From positions 3,658,001 to 3,722,000 of the forward strand of contig NZ_CP084874.1 of assembly GCF_020526085.1 (NCBI RefSeq): a stretch of DNA of 64,000 bases, read 5' to 3'. Shown here piece after piece: positions 60,318-64,000 of the stretch. Source of the DNA: Klebsiella africana. GTDB lineage: Bacteria > Pseudomonadota > Gammaproteobacteria > Enterobacterales > Enterobacteriaceae. Position 1 is the first letter of the stretch, and every line of letters begins with the position of its first letter. Made by a program: the position numbers and the translations under genes. Under the pieces are notes generated by a model. It did not search any database, was not told the origin of the DNA, and saw nothing but the letters and a program-made list of their open reading frames with translations.

Positions 60318-61883
60318 TTATGCGGTTTTCGTGCGGATCAGGTAGTCGAAGGCGCTCAGCGACGCTTTTGCCCCTTCACCTGCCGCGATAATAATCTGTT
60401 TATACGGCACGGTGGTGCAATCGCCAGCGGCGAACACGCCTTTGACGTTGGTTTCGCACTTCGCATCGATGATGATCTCACCCATGCGATTACGCTCAAC
60501 GGCGCCTTCCAGCCAGGTGGTGTTAGGCAGCAGACCAATCTGGACGAAGATCCCCGCCAGCGCGACATGATGCTCATCGCCGCTCACCCGATCACGATAC
60601 TGCAGGCCGGTGACTTTGCTGCCATCGCCTTTCACTTCTGTGGTCTGCGCATTGAGAATGATATCGACATTCTTCAGGCTGCGAACTTTATCCTGCAGCA
60701 CCTGGTCGGCTTTCATCTCTGGAGCAAACTCCAGCAGGGTCACATGCTCTACGACGCCCGCCAGGTCGATGGCGGCTTCCACGCCGGAGTTCCCGCCGCC
60801 GATTACCGCTACGCGTTTGCCCTTAAACAGCGGACCATCGCAGTGAGGGCAGTAGGTCACGCCCTTGGTGCGATACTGATCTTCGCCCGGCACGTTCATA
60901 TTGCGCCATTTCGCCCCGGTGGCGATGATGACGCTACGCGCCTTCAGCACCGCGCCGGAGGCGGTTTCGATCTGATGCAGGCCGCCCTCTGTCGCCGCCG
61001 GCGTCAGTTTGGTCGCACTCTGGGAGTCGATCACATCGACGTTATAGTCATTGACGTGCGCTTTCAGCGCGCCTGCCAGCTTCTGGCCTTCAGTTTTCGG
61101 CACCGAAATATAGTTTTCGATATCCACGGTATCCAGCACCTGACCGCCGAAGCGTTCGCCCATCAGGCCGGTACGAATCCCTTTACGTGCAGAGTAGACC
61201 GCCGCCGCCGCGCCGGACGGGCCGGAGCCAACGATCAGTACATCGTAAGCGTCACGCTGATTCAGCTCTTCCGCTGCGCGTTTTTCCGCACCAGTATCCA
61301 CTTTGGCGACGATTTCCGTCAGCGTCATCCGTCCCTGACCAAACTCCTGACCGTTCATGAACACCGCTGGCACGCCCATGACGTTACGCTCGGTGATCTC
61401 ATTCTGGAAGGTCCCGCCGTCAATCGCCGTGTGTTTGATGCGCGGGTTGAGCACCGCCATCAGGTTCAGGGCCTGGACCACGTCCGGGCAGTTATGACAG
61501 GAGAGCGAATAGTAGGTTTCGAATTCGAAATCGCCATCAATATCGCGGATCTGCTCCAGCAGCGACTGGGTCTCTTTCGACGGATGACCGCCGGTCCACA
61601 GCAGCGCCAGCACCAGCGAGGTAAACTCGTGGCCCAGCGGAGAGCCGGCGAAGCGCGGGCCCTGGTCGGAACCGGGATTGGTAATTAAGAAAGACGGCTT
61701 ACGTACCGCCAGCGTGTTGTCTTCTTTAAAAGTGACTTTATCTGACAGTTCAGCGATTTCAGCCAACAGTTCCTTGATCTCTGCCGATTTAGCGCTGTCA
61801 TCCAGCGTGGCAATCAGCTCAACAGGCTTGGTCAGCTTCTCAAGATAGGCCTTGAGCTGGGTTTTCATGTTGGTGTCGAGCAT
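60318..61883 (-). CDS. ahpF: alkyl hydroperoxide reductase subunit F
   Basis: NADH-dependent disulfide reductase that recycles AhpC. 521 residues, same as E. coli. N-terminal double thioredoxin-fold domain with CHNC (C129/C132), then a thioredoxin-reductase-like part with FAD motif [10 protein letters not shown], active CPHC (C345/C348) and NAD motif [10 protein letters not shown]. Co-transcribed after ahpC with an attenuator-like hairpin between. Confidence 0.97.
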   Translation of the reverse strand: MLDTNMKTQLKAYLEKLTKPVELIATLDDSAKSAEIKELLAEIAELSDKVTFKEDNTLAVRKPSFLITNPGSDQGPRFAGSPLGHEFTSLVLALLWTGGHPSKETQSLLEQIRDIDGDFEFETYYSLSCHNCPDVVQALNLMAVLNPRIKHTAIDGGTFQNEITERNVMGVPAVFMNGQEFGQGRMTLTEIVAKVDTGAEKRAAEELNQRDAYDVLIVGSGPSGAAAAVYSARKGIRTGLMGERFGGQVLDTVDIENYISVPKTEGQKLAGALKAHVNDYNVDVIDSQSATKLTPAATEGGLHQIETASGAVLKARSVIIATGAKWRNMNVPGEDQYRTKGVTYCPHCDGPLFKGKRVAVIGGGNSGVEAAIDLAGVVEHVTLLEFAPEMKADQVLQDKVRSLKNVDIILNAQTTEVKGDGSKVTGLQYRDRVSGDEHHVALAGIFVQIGLLPNTTWLEGAVERNRMGEIIIDAKCETNVKGVFAAGDCTTVPYKQIIIAAGEGAKASLSAFDYLIRTKTA

Positions 61884-61959
61884 TGTTATCTCCTGGGCTT
61901 AAAACATCATCATGCAAGCGGCCTCGTCGGCAGCCTGAATGCGCTTGCATCATGGTGTT

Positions 61960-61988
61960 GGAATAAAATGGGCGCGAAAGCGCCCATT
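61960..61988 (-). terminator. attenuator hairpin between ahpC and ahpF
   Basis: On the minus strand aatgggcgc-tttc-gcgcccatt is followed by ttattcc. Sits in the 185-base ahpC-ahpF gap, so partial termination would keep ahpC above ahpF. Confidence 0.7.
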
Positions 61989-61992
61989 GATT

Positions 61993-62060
61993 GCCGGGTG
62001 GCACGCCGTTTACCCGGCCTACGATCTTGTAGGCCCGTGCAACGTAGCGCCGCCGGGCAC
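61993..62060. repeat. paired REP units (BIME-like) between ahpC and ahpF
   Basis: Two REP-like palindromes in inverted order: gccgggtggcacgcc ... acccggcctac (61993-62022) and gtaggcccgtgc ... gccgccgggcac (62029-62060). Confidence 0.75.
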
Positions 62061-62068
62061 AAACAGAC

Positions 62069-62632
62069 TTAGATCTTACCAACCAGATCTAAAGAAGGAG
62101 CCAGCGTCGCTTCGCCTTCTTTCCATTTCGCCGGGCACACTTCGCCTGGGTGGGAAGCGACGTACTGCGCTGCTTTGATTTTACGCAGCAGGTCAGACGC
62201 ATCACGGCCGATACCTTCAGCGGTAACTTCGATCGCCTGGATGATACCCTGCGGGTCAACGACGAAGGTAGCGCGGTCAGCCAGACCTTCATCTTCACGC
62301 ATGTTGTCGAAGTTACGGGTCAGGGCGCCAGTCGGGTCGCCGATCATCGCATATTTGATTTTGGCGATGGTTTCAGAGCTGCTGTGCCACGCTTTGTGGG
62401 TGAAGTGGGTATCGGTAGACACAGAGTAAACGTCTACGCCCAGCTTCTGCAGTTCTTCGTAATGGTCAGCCACGTCGCCCAGTTCAGTCGGGCAGACGAA
62501 GGTAAAGTCAGCCGGATAGAAGAAGAAGACGCTCCAGCGGCCTTCGGTGTCTTTCTCGGTGACTTCGATGAATTCACCATTTTTGAATGCCTGGTTTTTG
62601 AACGGTTTGATTTTGGTGTTAATTAAGGACAT
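62069..62632 (-). CDS. ahpC: alkyl hydroperoxide reductase subunit C (peroxiredoxin)
   Basis: Main scavenger of endogenous hydrogen peroxide; typical 2-Cys peroxiredoxin. 187 residues. Peroxidatic Cys47 in FTFVCPTEL, resolving Cys166 in GEVCPAKW, with GGLG-like DPTG and C-terminal segment intact. First gene of ahpCF; ribosome site GGAGG close to ATG 62632. The leader upstream should hold an OxyR site but I could not place it with confidence. Confidence 0.97.
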   Translation of the reverse strand: MSLINTKIKPFKNQAFKNGEFIEVTEKDTEGRWSVFFFYPADFTFVCPTELGDVADHYEELQKLGVDVYSVSTDTHFTHKAWHSSSETIAKIKYAMIGDPTGALTRNFDNMREDEGLADRATFVVDPQGIIQAIEVTAEGIGRDASDLLRKIKAAQYVASHPGEVCPAKWKEGEATLAPSLDLVGKI

Positions 62633-62813
62633 CTATACTTCCTCCGTGTTTTCGTTGAGGTCTAAGTTAACGAATTTTTCCTGACCCGACCAATGCGTTT
62701 ACATTATCGAATCAATAAGCGTTATCTAACAACCGGAACAAGACAACTCTGTGAACCTGTCGACGCGTTCAGCGCTAATCGCTGTTTTTCGCATCATTTG
62801 CCGCGACAAAAGT

Positions 62814-62838
62814 AAAAAGGCCACCTTTTCAGGCGGCC
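62814..62838 (-). terminator. orphan minus-strand terminator upstream of dsbG
   Basis: 8-bp stem (one G-U), gaaa tetraloop, TTTTT then acTTTT on the minus strand; the plus strand has no T-run after the stem. Confidence 0.85.
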
Positions 62839-62925
62839 CCGTTACCTGAAATACCCGAAGGTAGGTTCAGCGCCAGTCAGACTGGCTATGTGTTGCGCTC
62901 TACATTACCTTAATGTAACAGCATC
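62814..62925 (-). ncRNA. candidate minus-strand small RNA between ahpC and dsbG
   Basis: Read on the minus strand: a hairpin gccagtc-t-gactggc (62872-62886), a c(UUCG)g-capped hairpin tacc-ttcg-ggta (62852-62863), and an intrinsic terminator ggccgcct-gaaa-aggtggcc plus five T (62814-62838). No minus-strand gene lies upstream to need this terminator: dsbG is divergent. The 5' end is a guess near 62925, just after the dyad TACATTA-cct-TAATGTA (62901-62917), which may be an operator. No convincing protein frame. Confidence 0.4.
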
Positions 62926-63043
62926 CAGGATTACATCACCCACGCCAGGAAAGGGCAATCCGTCATTCTGCTGATCTTGCCTATGACTGTGATAGGTTCG
63001 GCAATCGTTTTGCCTTTTCCTGCTGATTTTACAAGGAATACGC

Positions 63044-63793
63044 ATGTTAAAACGTCTGCTGTTACTGAGCTTTCTGCCTTTATGTAGTTATGCGCAAGAG
63101 CTGCCCGCTCCGGTAAAAGCAATAGAAAAACAGGGCATTACCATCATAAAGCCCTTTGACGCTCCGGGAGGAATGAAAGGCTGGCTGGGTAAATATCAGG
63201 ATATGGGGGTCGCCATCTACCTAACACCCGACGGTAAACACGCGATCTCCGGCTATATGTATGATGAGAACGGCAGTAACCTCAGCGAGCAGCTGTTTCA
63301 AAAAGAACTCTATACCCCGGCGGGACAAGAGATGTGGAAGAAGATGGCCAGCGCCCACTGGCTGCAGGATGGCCACAAGGACGCTCCCATTGTGCTGTAT
63401 GTCTTTGCCGATCCCTTCTGTCCCTACTGCAAGCAGTTCTGGCAGCAATCCCGCCCCTGGGTAGAGGCCGGTAAAGTGCAGATCCGCACTCTGCTGGTGG
63501 GGGTGATCAAGCCGGAGAGCCCGGCCACCGCCGCGGCGATTCTCGCCAGCAACGATCCGGCGAAAACCTGGCATGATTACGAGCAATCGAATGGGAAAAT
63601 GGCTCTGACGATCCCGAAAGCAATTCCGCCGGAGAAAATGAAAATGCTCAACGTCAATCAGCAGCTGATGGACGATCTGGGAGCCAACGTCACACCGGCT
63701 ATTTACTATATGAATAAAGAAAATATGCTCCAGCAGGTCGTGGGGCTACCGGATGAAGAAAAGCTGCATATTATGATGGGTGAACCAGAGTAA
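63044..63793 (+). CDS. dsbG: DsbG, periplasmic sulfenate reductase / disulfide isomerase
   Basis: Protects single periplasmic cysteines from over-oxidation; kept reduced by DsbD. 249 residues. Signal [17 protein letters not shown] (17), N-terminal dimerisation domain, helical linker, thioredoxin domain with CPYC in [11 protein letters not shown] and the cis-Pro loop NVTPAIYYM. Divergent from ahpC across 411 bases that hold a candidate small RNA, but no other gene I can see. Confidence 0.96.
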   Translation: MLKRLLLLSFLPLCSYAQELPAPVKAIEKQGITIIKPFDAPGGMKGWLGKYQDMGVAIYLTPDGKHAISGYMYDENGSNLSEQLFQKELYTPAGQEMWKKMASAHWLQDGHKDAPIVLYVFADPFCPYCKQFWQQSRPWVEAGKVQIRTLLVGVIKPESPATAAAILASNDPAKTWHDYEQSNGKMALTIPKAIPPEKMKMLNVNQQLMDDLGANVTPAIYYMNKENMLQQVVGLPDEEKLHIMMGEPE

Positions 63794-63806
63794 TCCGATT
63801 GCATTA

Positions 63807-63837
63807 TGGCGCCAGATAATAGCAACCGCTGGCGCCA
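63807..63837 (+). other. hairpin after dsbG without T-tract
   Basis: tggcgccag / ctggcgcca, 9-bp perfect stem with a 13-base loop, followed by ctcgcg. Confidence 0.5.
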
Positions 63838-63842
63838 CTCGC

Positions 63843-63881
63843 GCAAATACGTTATATTTAGCAGAACTTAACGTTATTTGC
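63843..63881. promoter_or_regulatory. inverted repeat upstream of the last gene
   Basis: gcaaata-c-gtta (63843-63854) and taac-gt-tatttgc (63869-63881) form an 11-base dyad with one bulge. AT-rich, 91 bases before the start at 63972; a possible operator. Confidence 0.4.
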
Positions 63882-63971
63882 CGACAAGTAAATTCATATC
63901 GCAAATATTAAGCCACTCAACATTCTCATTAAGAATATTAAAATCTTCGCTGATAACACAGGACTGCGTTA

Positions 63972-64000
63972 ATGGCAAATCTTTACGATCTGAAAAAGTT
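63972..64000 (+). CDS. citR: LysR-type regulator CitR (YbdO), first codons only
   Basis: Only nine full codons are present: MANLYDLKK. They agree with the start of E. coli YbdO/CitR as I remember it, and that gene lies next to dsbG in E. coli. The rest is beyond the right edge. Confidence 0.55.

Noticed and set aside
60306..61688. 460-codon plus-strand frame opposite ahpF
   Set aside because: Shadow of ahpF; the predicted protein resembles no family.
62633..62813. OxyR site upstream of ahpC
   Set aside because: Expected from biology, but the ATAG-N7-CTAT spacing could not be matched convincingly.
62931..63122. 63-codon minus-strand frame ([14 protein letters not shown]) overlapping dsbG
   Set aside because: Starts inside dsbG, no ribosome site, no hydrophobic toxin-like segment convincing enough to call a type I toxin.

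Overview
The window is a chromosomal segment of an enteric bacterium (Enterobacteriaceae), most likely a Klebsiella of the K. pneumoniae complex. The genes match E. coli K-12 proteins almost residue for residue where I can recall them. The order pgm-seqA-ybfF-ybfE-fldA-fur ... chiPQ-glnS-nagE-nagBACD-asnB-tRNAs-ubiF-miaB-ybeZYX-lnt-gltIJKL ... ybeL-leuS-lptE-holA-nadD-cobC-rsfS-rlmH-mrdAB-rlpA-dacA-ybeD-lipB-ybeF-lipA-tatE-ybeM-crcB-cspE-pagP-dcuC ... rna-rnk-uspG-ahpFC-dsbG-citR is the enteric backbone. The high GC of the coding regions and the accessory content (a tricarballylate operon beside fur and a two-partner secretion locus beside gltL) point to Klebsiella rather than Escherichia. The species call rests on recall, not on a search.

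Layout. 1-4.1 kb: pgm (partial), seqA, ybfF, ybfE, fldA, fur. 4.2-9.1 kb: tcuR-tcuABC, regulator, two-component dehydrogenase and transporter for tricarballylate. 9.1-19.7 kb: the amino-sugar regulon (chiQ, chiP, nagE, nagBACD) with glnS inside it; NagC-like operators, a CRP site and a ChiX small-RNA target are visible. 19.9-22.6 kb: asnB and a seven-tRNA operon (Met-Leu-Gln-Gln-Met-Gln-Gln). 22.7-29.9 kb: ubiF, miaB, the ybeZ-ybeY-ybeX-lnt cluster. 30.1-33.4 kb: gltIJKL glutamate/aspartate ABC importer with SroC RNA and a GcvB target.

33.4-37.4 kb is the one clearly accessory block: an AT-rich leader, a TpsB outer-membrane transporter and an unusually small TpsA exoprotein (597 residues) with a C-terminal cysteine pair and no toxin module. 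It sits where E. coli K-12 carries rihA-hscC-djlC.

37.4-55.5 kb is housekeeping: ybeL, leuS, LPS export (lptE), replication (holA), NAD and cobalamin genes, ribosome factors, the elongasome set mrdA-mrdB-rlpA-dacA, lipoate synthesis (lipB, lipA), tatE, an intact ybeM and crcB. 55.5-64 kb: cspE, pagP, dcuC, RNase I, rnk, uspG, the AhpCF peroxidase, dsbG and the first codons of a LysR regulator. The ahpC-dsbG gap carries an orphan minus-strand terminator preceded by two stable hairpins, which looks like an unannotated small RNA. I saw no insertion sequence, prophage, CRISPR array or rRNA gene.
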